From assembly GCA_036567965.1 (NCBI GenBank), contig DATCTN010000025.1, forward strand, positions 107,606 through 171,605: a DNA stretch of 64,000 nucleotides, written 5' to 3'. Shown piece after piece: positions 1-9,449 of the stretch (position 1 is the stretch's first letter; each line of letters opens with the position of its first letter). The notes below the pieces were generated by a model that saw only the letters and a program-made list of their open reading frames with translations, did no database searches and was not told where the DNA came from. The position numbers and the translations under genes are program-made. The stretch comes from Candidatus Kryptoniota bacterium (GTDB lineage Bacteria; Bacteroidota; Ignavibacteria; Kryptoniales; JAKASW01).

Positions 1-365
1 AATGTCAAGAGCCCCCAGGTTATTTCTTTCATACAGCACCGGTTCATGAAAAAGTGTGACTTTACTGTCCTGACTATTTCAAGCTCTTGAGCGGAGATGG
101 AACCGTTATCAATCCGAATCTCTGACGTTGTTCGTCCCAGAAGGATCCGATTCGCCTCTACACAAGTATCGTCCGAGAGGTTTATTACGTTTTTCGCCGG
201 CCGCCAGCGAACACGAACCCGGCCAAGAGTCTGCGACCCGAAATCCCGGCCTCACAGGGAATGGTCGTGATGAGTGATCAACGGAAAACTGGATTTCCTT
301 ACGGTCCCTTGTTCCCCCGTCTTGCTTTCGTCTTTTAAAATGAACAGCTTATCTTCTGATGAACG
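1..365. other. leading stretch without a recognisable gene
   Basis: I read both strands and found no reading frame resembling a known family. An in-frame TGA lies just before the ATG at 366, so the beta-galactosidase-like fragment that follows is not continued upstream in the same frame. The stretch may be decayed coding DNA, but I cannot assign it. Confidence 0.5.
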
Positions 366-665
366 ATGCACTTGTATGTTACAGTTTTTGCGGATGCCGA
401 AGACATCGCCAATGTGAAGCTGGAAATACTCGACAATGATGGCTGGGTGGTCCCCGATGCGAATAACCTAGTCGAATTCAAAATCGAAGGAGAAGGGAGA
501 TTGGCAGGTACCGATAACGGCAATCCTCTAGATCTAACGCAAATGAAAAGCAACCAGCGCACCGCCTTCAATGGACTCGCACTCGCAGTTGTTCGATCGA
601 CACACAAAGCAGGTACCATTCGTTTGATCGCCGGTTCCAAAAATTTAAAGAGCACGGTAATTTAA
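366..665 (+). pseudogene. C-terminal fragment of a GH2 beta-galactosidase
   Basis: The 99-residue reading frame matches the C-terminal Ig-like domain of GH2 beta-galactosidases. Visible landmarks are a VTVFADAED strand, the phrase DNDGWVVPDA, the segment GRLAGTDNGNP and a later KSNQRTAFNGLA. Complete GH2 enzymes are several hundred residues longer and carry the catalytic TIM barrel upstream. Here a stop immediately precedes the first ATG and nothing catalytic is visible, so this is best read as the 3' remnant of a lost gene. The next gene is a GH53 endo-galactanase. Together they suggest a former galactan-degradation locus in which the galactosidase has decayed. The family call is fairly firm; loss of function is inferred from truncation. 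Confidence 0.72.
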
Positions 666-810
666 ATTACTTCACATAGTTCAGTGAATGCGCCAATGAA
701 CGTCGAGAGTTTAGAACATTGAATGTTCCACTTAAAGACAATAGAATAGATAGGACAAGAACATGAGACAATGCTCGATGACTGAACAGTCAGTTGTGAG
801 AGGAAAATGG

Positions 811-2124
811 ATGATGGCACGAGTATTTTCCCTGTCATCCATGAAACTCTATCGGATACTTGTGTTCTCCAGTGTGTTGCTTTTTCATCCTCAGGAAAAC
901 ATTGCGCAATTTGCAAATGGCGCAGATGTCGGTTGGCTCTCGCAAATGGAGGCGATGAAATACGTGTTCAAGGATAATTCGGGAGTTAAGATGAACTGCC
1001 TGGATATTCTGAAGGAAAAAGGGATCAATGCACTCAGGTTCAGAGTATGGGTCAATCCGAGCGGCGGATACTGCAATAAAAAAGATGTGGCGTACATGGC
1101 TCACCGTGCTGACAGCATGGGTTTCAGTGTGTTGATAGACTTTCACATGAGCGATACCTGGGCTGATCCAGGCCACCAAACAAAACCAGCAGCCTGGGCG
1201 AGCGATTCAATTGCTCAACTACAAACAGATGTTTACAACCATGTTTACAGCGTTCTGGATACACTCAAATCAATCGGTGTAGTTCCAAAATGGGTGCAGA
1301 TCGGGAATGAGACCAACGACGGCATGCTGTGGGAAGATGGAAGGGCAACGACTCACATGAGTAATTTTGCCGCCTTGATTAAGAGCGGTTATAATGCCGC
1401 AAAAGCTGTTGACAGCACAATCCAGGTAATTGTTCATTTATCAAACGGGCATGACGATGTAATGTACAGGTGGATGTTCGATGGCTTGAAAAACAACGGC
1501 GCCAAATGGGATATAATTGGAATGTCGGTGTACCCTTATTGGGCTGGTTTATCCTGGGCAACAGATGATAGCCTGGCACTGGTAACCATGAATGACATGA
1601 TCGCAAGATATCAAACGAAAGTAATGGTGGTTGAAGCAGGCTATCTTTATAACGATCCGGTCAATGCAAATCATTATTTGTTGGATCTTATAGCGAAAAC
1701 AAAATCGGTGAGTGGGCTGGGTGTCTTTTACTGGGAGCCTGAAAGTTATAATTGGAACGGTTATCAACTTGGGGCATGGAATCCCGCAACGGAGGAGCCC
1801 ACAGCTGCCATGGATGCTTTCTTAGGAATAAGTGCTACTCTTGTTAGACCGCCAAAAAATATTCCAGGTTACGATTTCAATATCTATCCCAATCCATTTA
1901 ATCCGAGCACGACAATCGAATATGAACTCCCTGCCTACTCAAATATTTCTATCGTTATATACAACGTGCTTGGCGAGGAAGTAGCCAGACTCGTCGACGG
2001 TTATGAGAACGGCGGTTATCACAATATAACCTGGTCGGCGGACAACGTTTCAAGCGGTGTGTATTTCTGCAAAATGGTATCAGAAAATTTCCTGGCACTG
2101 AAGAAGATTGTCTTGCTCAAATGA
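811..2124 (+). CDS. secreted GH53 arabinogalactan endo-beta-1,4-galactanase with T9SS C-terminal domain
   Basis: GH53 enzymes cleave beta-1,4-galactan side chains of pectin. The mature part opens with the family signature GADVGWLSQME and continues with LRFRVWVNPSGGY and LIDFHMSDTWADPG. The expected acid/base glutamate is in QIGNETNDG (about residue 167 from this start) and the nucleophile in VVEAGY (about residue 275). A signal peptide (KLYRILVFSSVLLFH) ends near ENIAQ. The last ~85 residues are a T9SS sorting domain (IYPNPFNPS, ending KKIVLLK), so the protein is probably exported and attached to or released from the surface. The start at 811 is chosen because AGAGG lies 7 nt upstream; 763 and 841 are alternatives. 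It is the only carbohydrate-active enzyme in the window besides the GH2 remnant. Confidence 0.88.
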   Translation: MMARVFSLSSMKLYRILVFSSVLLFHPQENIAQFANGADVGWLSQMEAMKYVFKDNSGVKMNCLDILKEKGINALRFRVWVNPSGGYCNKKDVAYMAHRADSMGFSVLIDFHMSDTWADPGHQTKPAAWASDSIAQLQTDVYNHVYSVLDTLKSIGVVPKWVQIGNETNDGMLWEDGRATTHMSNFAALIKSGYNAAKAVDSTIQVIVHLSNGHDDVMYRWMFDGLKNNGAKWDIIGMSVYPYWAGLSWATDDSLALVTMNDMIARYQTKVMVVEAGYLYNDPVNANHYLLDLIAKTKSVSGLGVFYWEPESYNWNGYQLGAWNPATEEPTAAMDAFLGISATLVRPPKNIPGYDFNIYPNPFNPSTTIEYELPAYSNISIVIYNVLGEEVARLVDGYENGGYHNITWSADNVSSGVYFCKMVSENFLALKKIVLLK

Positions 2125-2278
2125 GACCCGGTTCCCGATAGAGTCGAAGAAGATTTTATAGACTTGCTCATTAACAAAGTCTCAGCGACTTGTTTCTACA
2201 GATTCCCCATGAACATTCCCTCGGTTGACGCGTTTGAAAAGGTTTTTCTAAAACCCTAAGCAATAACCTTTGCAGATT

Positions 2279-3673
2279 CTACTTGGCGTAGCCGTTCTGC
2301 TCAAGCCAGCTTTGGGCGTCCTTGTTCCCGAGCAGGGCGGCCTTCTTAAGACAATCAGCCCCCTTTCTGGTTTCTCCCTTCTTATCGTATGCAAGACCGA
2401 GATTGTAGTATGCGCTTGAAAACTTTGGATCGAGCTTTATGGCTTTCATATACATGACTATTGCAGTGTCGGTGTTTCCCTTCTTACTGAATGCATTTCC
2501 CAAATTATAAAAGGCCCGGGGATGTTGAGGACTTATCCCAATCGCCTTTTTATAGAGGAAGATAGCTTTGTCGACACTATCTAGATCTGCGTACACAAAT
2601 CCCAGGTTGTCGTAAGCAAACGCATTGTTAGGATCAAGTTCTATTGCCTTCTGCAATAATGGAATGGCTTTGTCGACGCTGTCTGTCACCGCGTAGTAGT
2701 GCCCTAGTGCGGCGTAGCCATAAGAGTCGTTCGGATCAATCCGTATTGCCGTCTCGTGAAATTCTATCGCCTTCTCGAGGTCGCCCTTCTTGTAGTATGC
2801 ATATCCCAGATCATCGTACCCGTACGAATCGTTCGCGTCAAGCTCAATTGCCCTGTTGAACATGGGTATAGCTTTATCGATGCTGTCTTCGCCTACATAG
2901 GCAAACCCCAGATCGTCATACGCGCGCGAATACCCAGGATTCAACGCGATAGCTTTCTGAAAAAGTGAAATAGCCTTGCCGGTATCCCCATTGGAGTAGT
3001 ATGAAAGTCCTAAATTGTGGTAAGCTTCGGAGTACTCCGGATCAAGTTCAATTGCCTTTTCAAAGAAGAGTATGCGCTTGTCCCTCTTCTTCATCACATC
3101 GGCGCCGTATCCCTCCTCAAACCAAAGGCTCGCAGACAAAATTCTTGCGGCTGATGCATAGTGAGCCAGTTCTTCCTTCCTTTTGCTCACATCCTTCTCT
3201 CCTGCAATCAACTCCCGCAAAGTATCCATGAGTGTGGCCGCCGAATCCGCTCTCCAACCTGTGATCACGAGATCTTTCATTTTGTCCCGGTCATTTACGA
3301 TAGTCGAAATCGATTTTGTGACTTCTGTGCGATTCACCGATACAGACGCCTCGATTAAATATTTCTTTCCATTCCAATGCTCATTCACAATCTTTGTGTT
3401 AGTAACCCCGCCCAATATTGAACATATCTGGCCGCTGTCGAGTCGTGAGAACGCACTCGCCTTCTCCGTGCTTCCGTCGGCGGAGGTGTTCTGTAAATAC
3501 AGACTGATCTCTTGCAGGAGTGCTCGCTTGACATTATAAAGTGCCAGGGTACCTGAGGACATCTTATTATCACCGATGCCCGCGAGATAAGTGTAACTAC
3601 GAACGAACGTTTTGCTCTGGGAATACAGCGGCAGGCCGCTTAAGAGCATCAAAATAGAAATCCAGATTTTCAT
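2279..3673 (-). CDS. secreted TPR-repeat protein
   Basis: A signal peptide (MKIWISILMLLSGLPLYSQ) is followed by an N-terminal domain of roughly 140 residues (TFVRSYTYLAGIGDNK, then YLIEASVSVNRTEV). About eight consecutive 34-residue tetratricopeptide repeats follow, of the form YxxLGxAYxxKGDxDKAIxxYxKAIxLDP, ending in a Sel1-like tail (LGNKDAQSWLEQNGY). TPR arrays are protein-binding scaffolds; the partner is unknown. The start at 3673 is chosen because AGGAGGG lies just upstream; the longer frame to 3697 lacks this. It is a paralogue of the protein at 43459-44853, with the same order of domains. A periplasmic or surface location is inferred from the signal peptide. Confidence 0.85.
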   Translation of the reverse strand: MKIWISILMLLSGLPLYSQSKTFVRSYTYLAGIGDNKMSSGTLALYNVKRALLQEISLYLQNTSADGSTEKASAFSRLDSGQICSILGGVTNTKIVNEHWNGKKYLIEASVSVNRTEVTKSISTIVNDRDKMKDLVITGWRADSAATLMDTLRELIAGEKDVSKRKEELAHYASAARILSASLWFEEGYGADVMKKRDKRILFFEKAIELDPEYSEAYHNLGLSYYSNGDTGKAISLFQKAIALNPGYSRAYDDLGFAYVGEDSIDKAIPMFNRAIELDANDSYGYDDLGYAYYKKGDLEKAIEFHETAIRIDPNDSYGYAALGHYYAVTDSVDKAIPLLQKAIELDPNNAFAYDNLGFVYADLDSVDKAIFLYKKAIGISPQHPRAFYNLGNAFSKKGNTDTAIVMYMKAIKLDPKFSSAYYNLGLAYDKKGETRKGADCLKKAALLGNKDAQSWLEQNGYAK

Positions 3674-3953
3674 TGACCCTCCTTCTAAAAAAATCAATTA
3701 AGACTCGAAATATGTTTTGGACCAATTCGATTCCTCATGCGTCTCAGCGTTTGAAGAGTGGGTACACATCAACTCGGATTGGACGTTTGTCGAGCCAGAA
3801 AAGTTTGTCCACAGTCTGAATCACTCCTTGAAGGGTGATTGGAAGATCCACTTCCGAGCCGTTGCTCGTCGCTCCCATTCGATTTGCTTCCCGATAAGTC
3901 CTATGGAGCCGCCAGTCAGGGCTTGATTACCCGGCGAGGTATCCGGGTTCCTT

Positions 3954-4358
3954 TTACTGGTTCTCAAGTTTAGAAGAAAGAGTTTCGTGGACTATCTGAG
4001 CAAGAGCGTATGGGGTGAACGGTTTTCGAATGAATTGCATGCCTCCTTTCAGAATTCCCTGAGGAGCGAGTTCGTTCGCAGTGTAACCGGACATAGACAG
4101 TGTTTTGATTCCAGGCTTCGGCATGGCAATCTTATCACCCAATTCTTTCCCGCTCATGATTCGCATGATCACATCAGTTAATAACAAATGAATCATTCCG
4201 CCGTTAGCTTCGGCATGCAGCAGTCCTTCGTCCGGTCCAAGGGCAGTCAGAATTTTATATCTCGATGAGCACACCTTCAATATTGCGCACTGGCACCCAC
4301 TTCGATGACTTCGGAGTAACAAGTCGTTTTGCAGGCCTTCCCCACTTTGTTTGTACAT
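3954..4358 (-). pseudogene. response-regulator receiver domain remnant
   Basis: The C-terminal 100 residues match a CheY-like receiver domain: LTALGPDEGLLHAE, then HLLLTDVIMRIMSGKEL with the phospho-acceptor Asp, then KTLSMSGYTANELA and the conserved lysine in FIRKPFTPYALA. The first alpha/beta unit with the acidic pair is not in this frame; the preceding 34 residues are unrelated, which indicates a frameshift or deletion near 4256. Such domains commonly sit at the end of hybrid histidine kinases, but no kinase domain can be recovered upstream. It is probably a dead relic. The family call is strong; the original architecture is inferred. Confidence 0.7.
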
Positions 4359-4706
4359 GTAATGTTCCTGCAGGGGCTTGCAAATACACGCGCGTGAGAA
4401 GGAGCATCCCGATTTGCCGGGAAGTATCCGTGCGTTATGGTGTCATGAAGAATCACGCAGACCCGAAACGAGTTCATGCACAAAAATGGATCGCCGATTT
4501 TGAGGTCAGAGACCATTACCAGACGCTCGAAGCAACCAACCTCTTCCACAATCTGCCTTGCGCTCCGGAGGTCGACTTTAACCGGGAGACTCCTCCCGGC
4601 CGCAGGCAGTCTCAGGTTCGGGTACCGATAACGTGTCCATTTCCAAATGCAACTTCTACCTGCTTAAAAAGCAAAGTCACCTTTTAGATCACCGTTCAGA
4701 TTTTTG
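4359..4706. other. gene-poor stretch, probably decayed coding DNA
   Basis: It lies between the receiver-domain remnant and the beta-propeller gene. Short open frames exist on both strands (for example 4277-4549 minus), but none shows a family motif or a ribosome-binding site. It may be the degraded upstream part of the same two-component gene; I could not recognise histidine-kinase boxes in any frame. Confidence 0.4.
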
Positions 4707-5732
4707 CTATCTGCCCAGAATAAGTATGGTGAAGGAGCCAGGGACCATCGGCGGCCGCGGTCGTGGATTATCATTCGTCGGTTCAGGCGCTTTACCGAAC
4801 TCAGCGGCCGAGAGATAAATCCGGTGTGTCTTTAAATCGATCGACATTGTGCGTGCGCTCATTTGTGTTTTCACGTTGTCGACAACCGTGAACTTGTCCG
4901 GTGCATCTTCATGTACCACTGTCAACGTTCCGTCGCGTCCGTTCGAGCTGAATGCATATTGAGTTTCCGGATCGAAGCCGGCGGCGTCCGGACCTTCTCC
5001 AATCGGCACGTCAGCGATCACTTTCCCTGTCCCAAAATCGGAGACGATCATCTTTTTGTTGCTTGCAACCGAGAACAGAAGATGATGTTGCCGATCAATG
5101 GCAAGACCGGAGGCCTCTTCGCCCGGAGCAATCGACCACGTCTTAAGGACTTTCAGCGTCTTCGCGTCAAATCCCGTGATTGTGCTCTTATCCTCTATAT
5201 TAACGTATATATTTCCCGCACCATCGGCCTGGGCAAACTCCGGCTTTCCGTCGAGTGGCACTGTTCCCACGACAGAATCAGTCGCGGCATCGATGGCCGT
5301 GGCATCCGAGCTTCTTCCGTTGAACGTGAACACGCGTTTCGACACCTCGTCATAGATGATCGCGTCGGGATTGAGTGCGCCGATCTTGATCACCTTCAGT
5401 GTCTTGAAATCTTTCAGATCAAACACGGTGACGGCTGTGTCCCGCCCGTCGCTGATATATCCTTTTCCAAACTCGCGCGCCAACGCGATGCCATGGACCC
5501 CGTTCGTATTCGGAATGTCGGCTACAAGAGTTTTCTTCTCCATATCCATCACCTGGACATGAGTCCCGCGCGAGATGAAAAGCATCCCGCTCACGGGATC
5601 GGCGTTGAGATAATCCCATCCGCCTTCGCCGCCCAGCTTCACTTTGTCCAGAATTTTATATCCCGAATCCTGCGCACTTGCCGAGCAGACAATCAGTGCG
5701 AAGACGCCAAAGATAGAAAGCAATTTCCGCAT
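4707..5732 (-). CDS. secreted YncE-like (YVTN family) beta-propeller protein
   Basis: A clean signal peptide (MRKLLSIFGVFALIVCSASAQ) leads into about 320 residues of beta-propeller repeats. Characteristic phrases are DPVSGMLFISRGTHVQVMDM, GKGYISDGRDTAVTVFDLK, SKRVFTFNGRSSDATAID and TQYAFSSNGRDGTLTVV. YncE-like proteins fold as seven-bladed propellers in the periplasm; substrates are mostly unknown. The length fits a single propeller. GAGGTG precedes the ATG at 5732. It stands alone, with more than 350 bp on its upstream side. No T9SS sorting domain is present, so it probably stays in the periplasm. Confidence 0.85.
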   Translation of the reverse strand: MRKLLSIFGVFALIVCSASAQDSGYKILDKVKLGGEGGWDYLNADPVSGMLFISRGTHVQVMDMEKKTLVADIPNTNGVHGIALAREFGKGYISDGRDTAVTVFDLKDFKTLKVIKIGALNPDAIIYDEVSKRVFTFNGRSSDATAIDAATDSVVGTVPLDGKPEFAQADGAGNIYVNIEDKSTITGFDAKTLKVLKTWSIAPGEEASGLAIDRQHHLLFSVASNKKMIVSDFGTGKVIADVPIGEGPDAAGFDPETQYAFSSNGRDGTLTVVHEDAPDKFTVVDNVKTQMSARTMSIDLKTHRIYLSAAEFGKAPEPTNDNPRPRPPMVPGSFTILILGR

Positions 5733-6084
5733 GATAACACCTCATTAATAGTTCAATAAAGTTAAGTTGAAGAAGCTAAGTTTAACCCGACCGATATTCA
5801 ATTCACCGGTTCTCAATGACCCGCTTCAACATATGCCGGCTGAAAAGTCACGGGATCTGGTCAGAAATTGAGAGACTGGAGATCAATGGGGTCACATCGC
5901 GCGGCGCAAAACGAACGCCCGATGAAATCCGACGCATGCCCTGGACAAAAGACTGAAACAGGATGCCGTTAGTCGTTGACGAGAACTCAATTACCGTCTC
6001 TGAGGAAAAACCTTGAGAATTTTAGTAGAGCACCAAAGTAACATCATTTTCAAAGTAGAGCCACGATGCCGTTCAATGGTTCAC
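5733..6084. other. intergenic region, no supported gene
   Basis: A 47-codon plus-strand frame at 5817-5957 ends in RRTPDEIRRMPWTKD-like sequence that reads like protein, but it has no clear start signal and I do not recognise the family. It may be a fragment of a lost gene. The part nearest 5733 should hold the promoter of the beta-propeller gene, but I see no convincing hexamers. Confidence 0.35.
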
Positions 6085-6591
6085 CTAATCTTCGTCCTCA
6101 CCATCGTTCTTCGCGCTGGATTTCGAATGTGTGATTATCTTACCGGATGGATCAATTTCCATCCCCGCATGAGTCTTGCCCGTTTTAATTCTCAATTCGT
6201 ACGTCACCACGGTTCCAGTGGTCTTTTTCTCTGCCCTTGTGATATTGCCATGGGGGTACGCTGTTTTAACTGCCTTCAATACCTGATCCGGAAGATCCTT
6301 TGCCGGAACACCTTCTTCTATCTCAGTGGCTGTCCCATCTGCCAGATACGAAACATCCAGGCTCATTTTGCCTTGCATGCTCTCGACCTCGTAGGAGGTC
6401 ATCCCATTTTCAGTCTCGGTCGAGTAGCCTTTGACCACTGCTTTGGGATACGCTTTCGTGAATGCTGAGATAACAGCCGGTGGAACATCTTTCTTCGTGA
6501 TCTTCTTTTCCTTTGCACCCGCGTCAACCACCAGTATAAATGAAACAAGAAGGGTAAAACCTTCGAGAGCCACGCGTCCGATGTTCTTCAT
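6085..6591 (-). CDS. secreted PepSY-like domain protein
   Basis: After a hydrophobic leader (VALEGFTLLVSFILVVDAGAK) there are two PepSY-like units: VPPAVISAFTKAYPKAVVKG with YEVESMQGKMSLDVSY, and LPDQVLKAVKTAYPHGNITRAE with TYELRIKTGKTHAGMEID. This AFxKxYP pattern is typical of the PepSY-like, beta-lactamase-inhibitor-fold family of small periplasmic proteins, whose roles are mostly unknown. The tail is acidic (KNDGEDED). A strong ribosome-binding site, AGAGGAG, precedes the ATG. It is monocistronic on the minus strand. Confidence 0.78.
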   Translation of the reverse strand: MKNIGRVALEGFTLLVSFILVVDAGAKEKKITKKDVPPAVISAFTKAYPKAVVKGYSTETENGMTSYEVESMQGKMSLDVSYLADGTATEIEEGVPAKDLPDQVLKAVKTAYPHGNITRAEKKTTGTVVTYELRIKTGKTHAGMEIDPSGKIITHSKSSAKNDGEDED

Positions 6592-6746
6592 GTTGCAACT
6601 CCTCTCAATTTTCTGGAACGATAATTACTACCTTAGAACGAACAACCTGCAATTTATCATCAAACCATGAAACCACAGTGAAAAACCGCACCCATCCATT
6701 TGATTGGTTACGATTGGCCTGCCCTGGGGCCAAGATTAAAATAAAA

Positions 6747-6778
6747 AAGTCCCGCCACGATTACTCATGTCGGGACTT
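6747..6778 (-). terminator. rho-independent terminator, repeated type
   Basis: Inverted arms AAGTCCCG (6747-6754) and CGGGACTT (6771-6778) enclose a 16-nt loop. On the minus strand the hairpin is followed by a run of U. It lies about 85 bp past the stop of the 14-repeat T9SS gene. Nearly the same hairpin recurs at 18771, 33864 and 44881. Confidence 0.85.
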
Positions 6779-6862
6779 AAGATATCGATCTTAATAAGAA
6801 TTGGAGCTAGTTGGTCAGCAGTTCGCCACAGCGACTGGCGTATTTCTGACCAGACGACCGAA

Positions 6863-8926
6863 TCATTTGGCCATCAGCATCTTTCTGGTGATAGTTACAC
6901 CAGGTGCGTTAAGCCTGATAAGATAGACGCCGCTCGCAAATCTTGATCCGTCGAACGCAACTTCATGATAGCCCTGTGTCTCTTCGCCATCGACAAGAGT
7001 GCTCACTTTTTGTCCGATGAGATCGTAGACATTGATCGAGACATGCGAGTTCTTGGGCAGAGCATATCTTAACACCGTAGTCGGATTGAACGGATTTGGA
7101 AAATTCTGAGACAGAGAGAATTCTGTCGGGAGGTCGCCATTTGTTCCTTTGATTCCGGTGATCATCTCAGATAGTGGTCGTTTCCAAACGCCGCCTTGCC
7201 AGGTCCCTGCATAAAGAGTGGTGCTACTGAAGGCAAAATCTTGAACGTTAGTGTTTGTCAAGCCGGTACTGACTTGAGTCCAGCTGCCGCCATTGTCCGT
7301 GGTGAGATAGACACCGCTCTCAACGGTCCCTGCAAAGACGTTGGTACCACTGACGCCAAAACCCCAGATTGTAGTACTTGTCAAGGTCGTTTGTGTCCAG
7401 CTGCTCCCGTTGTCTGTGGATAAAAAGGCGCCGCCACCTTCAGTCCCGGCAAAGAGGTTTGTTCCGCTGACGGCAAGAGCACTAATACCGTAGTTTGTCA
7501 AACCCGTGTTGACTGCTGTCCAGCTTGCGCCGTTGTTGGTGGATAGGAAAACACCGCCACCCTGGGTCCCGGCAAAGAGGTTCGAGCCGCTGACGGCAAG
7601 AGCATAGGCATCTGTATTTGTCAAGCCGGTATTAACAGCGATCCAGCTTGAGCCATTGTTGGTGGAGATGAGAACTCCGACATTCGGAGTCGCAGCAAAT
7701 AGGTTGGCGCCGCTCACAGCAAGAGCACAGACCGTGGTGTCCTTTAAGCCGGACTGGGTCCAGCTTGTTCCGTTGTTGGTCGAGAGAAATGCTCCGCCGC
7801 CGGTGGCGGCAAAGAGGTCGCTGCCGCTCACGGCAAAACCATTGACATATGGGCTTGTTATGCCAGTATTTGCAGTGGTCCAACTTGCGCCGTCGTCGGT
7901 GGAGAGAAAGACACCTGCGTCATTTGACGCTGCAAGGAGGCTGGTCCCATTCAGAACAAGAGCGGCAACTTCGGGATACAGGCCAATCTGTGTGAGCTGT
8001 GTCCAGCTGCTGCCATTGTTGGTAGAGAGGAAGACACCGCCACCGATAGTCCCTGCAAAGAGATTCGTGCCGGAAACAGCAATAGCTTGAACATCAGTGT
8101 TCGTCAAGCCTGCTGTGGCTGGAGTCCAACTTGCACCGTTGTTGGTGGAAAGATAGACACCGCCGCCCCAGGTACCGGCAAAGAGATTCGTGCCCGATAC
8201 GATAAGGGCTTTGACATCAGCATTCGTCAATCCTGCGGTGACATTTGTCCACGTTGTGCCGCTGTTCGTGGAAAGAAAGGCGCCGCCGTAAGTCCCGGCA
8301 AGGAGATTCGTGCCCGATACCAAAAGAGTATACACCTCTTTATTCGCTAATCCTGTCGTATCGGCAGTCCAGCTTGTGCCGTTATTGGTGGAAATATAGA
8401 CGCCGCCCCAAGTCCCGGCAAAGAGATTCGTGCCCGATACCGCAAGAGCGTGGACATTTTTGTTCGTCAATCCCGTTGTGTCTGGAGTCCACGTAGCGCC
8501 ATTGTTGGTAGAGAGAAAGACCCCGGCGCCCCAGGTCCCGGCAAAGAGATTCGTGCCCGACAACGCAATTGCATCGACAATCTTATAAGACATCCCTGCA
8601 GTGTCTAAGGTCCAGCTTGTGCCGTTGTCGGTAGAAAGATAGACGCCGCCATCGGTCCCAGCAAAAAGGTTCGTGCCCGATACGGCAAGAGTATAGATAT
8701 TTTTATACCTCAAACCCGCAGTGTCTGCAATCCAGGTTATGCCGTTGTCGGTAGAAAGATAGACGCCGCTGCCCCAAGTCCCCACAAAGAGATTTGTGCC
8801 GGAGACTGCAAAGGCTCCAATGTCGCCTCCATATGGACCGTTCGTTCGAACCCATTGAGCATGCAATTGATTCACACCCATGATTAGGCAGAATCCCGCC
8901 AACAGAAATCTTAAAAGGTTTCTCAT
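6863..8926 (-). CDS. T9SS-exported 14-repeat propeller-like protein
   Basis: A signal peptide (LLRFLLAGFCLIMGVNQLHAQ) is followed by 14 tandem units of about 40 residues with the pattern AVSGTNLFAGTxGGGVxLSTNNGxSWT. This resembles BNR/sialidase or Ycf48-type propeller blades with an NNGxSW Asp-box-like turn; no catalytic residues are visible. The C-terminus is a T9SS sorting domain (NFPNPFNPTTVLRYALP, ending ITRKMLMAK), so surface display is likely. Start support: AAGGAGAAAC before the ATG. Function is unknown; adhesive or structural roles are possible. The near-identical repeats probably vary in number by slippage or recombination. Confidence 0.85.
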   Translation of the reverse strand: MRNLLRFLLAGFCLIMGVNQLHAQWVRTNGPYGGDIGAFAVSGTNLFVGTWGSGVYLSTDNGITWIADTAGLRYKNIYTLAVSGTNLFAGTDGGVYLSTDNGTSWTLDTAGMSYKIVDAIALSGTNLFAGTWGAGVFLSTNNGATWTPDTTGLTNKNVHALAVSGTNLFAGTWGGVYISTNNGTSWTADTTGLANKEVYTLLVSGTNLLAGTYGGAFLSTNSGTTWTNVTAGLTNADVKALIVSGTNLFAGTWGGGVYLSTNNGASWTPATAGLTNTDVQAIAVSGTNLFAGTIGGGVFLSTNNGSSWTQLTQIGLYPEVAALVLNGTSLLAASNDAGVFLSTDDGASWTTANTGITSPYVNGFAVSGSDLFAATGGGAFLSTNNGTSWTQSGLKDTTVCALAVSGANLFAATPNVGVLISTNNGSSWIAVNTGLTNTDAYALAVSGSNLFAGTQGGGVFLSTNNGASWTAVNTGLTNYGISALAVSGTNLFAGTEGGGAFLSTDNGSSWTQTTLTSTTIWGFGVSGTNVFAGTVESGVYLTTDNGGSWTQVSTGLTNTNVQDFAFSSTTLYAGTWQGGVWKRPLSEMITGIKGTNGDLPTEFSLSQNFPNPFNPTTVLRYALPKNSHVSINVYDLIGQKVSTLVDGEETQGYHEVAFDGSRFASGVYLIRLNAPGVTITRKMLMAK
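7180..8850 (-). repeat. tandem intragenic repeat, about 114-123 bp unit, 14 copies
   Basis: The DNA repeats with the protein: phrases such as GTCCCGGCAAAGAGATTCGT and GCCGTTGTTGGTGGA recur at regular spacing. Adjacent copies near 8160-8560 are most alike at the nucleotide level, suggesting recent duplication; copies at both ends have diverged. Confidence 0.85.
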
Positions 8927-9449
8927 TGTTTCTCCTTTCGTGAAGTGATTAAAGGCAATTGAAACTACCTATTACAAATTTGCATTACCTTCTCAACTAC
9001 CTGAGGAGCAACTTGTCGATCGAATGCCGATTAATTCCTGAATGTTCTTTGGCAGCTACTGTGTGTAGGAATGCGAATACTTACAGTCGTATATAATTCC
9101 CTGACGGCAGAAGGTAACCCCCGTTTAGCCAATAGTCAAGCTGGGGTTACTCCTTGGGTGAATTTGCAGCTTCGTCGTATGCTGGACATCGACGTCAGGA
9201 AGACCACATAACTGTCTTGTTCGTCCGACTCGATCTGTTTGGGGCACAGCATGTCTGCATACTCCTTGAACCTTCCGCCTGACATTCAAGACTGACAGCG
9301 GTAAGTTCATAAGTTTCTGTCACGGCAACGGGGCTGAAAAATGACGCTGAATCCCGCGATGTTTATCCGTAGGAAGGTGAAAACAACTTAACGCCAGATT
9401 ATCCCGCTCGCTATTGTCGCAAGCAGGTGCTAAAGAAAATTCGTGGGGA
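8927..9449. other. intergenic region, nothing recognised
   Basis: It separates the promoter side of the 14-repeat gene from the 3' end of the FolE2-like gene. I found no reading frame with family motifs, no tRNA-like fold and no strong terminator. Plus-strand phrases near 9170-9210 look protein-like but are too short to assign. Confidence 0.4.

Noticed and set aside
3717..3926. Open plus-strand frame of 69 codons
   Set aside because: No ribosome-binding site, no family motif, and no support from neighbours; likely chance.
4863..5759. Long plus-strand frame of about 300 codons
   Set aside because: It lies fully antisense to the well-supported YVTN propeller gene and its composition is that of a shadow frame.
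7180..8850. Regular repeats that could look like a CRISPR array
   Set aside because: The repeat unit is coding, has no unique spacers of constant length, and translates to propeller-like blades.
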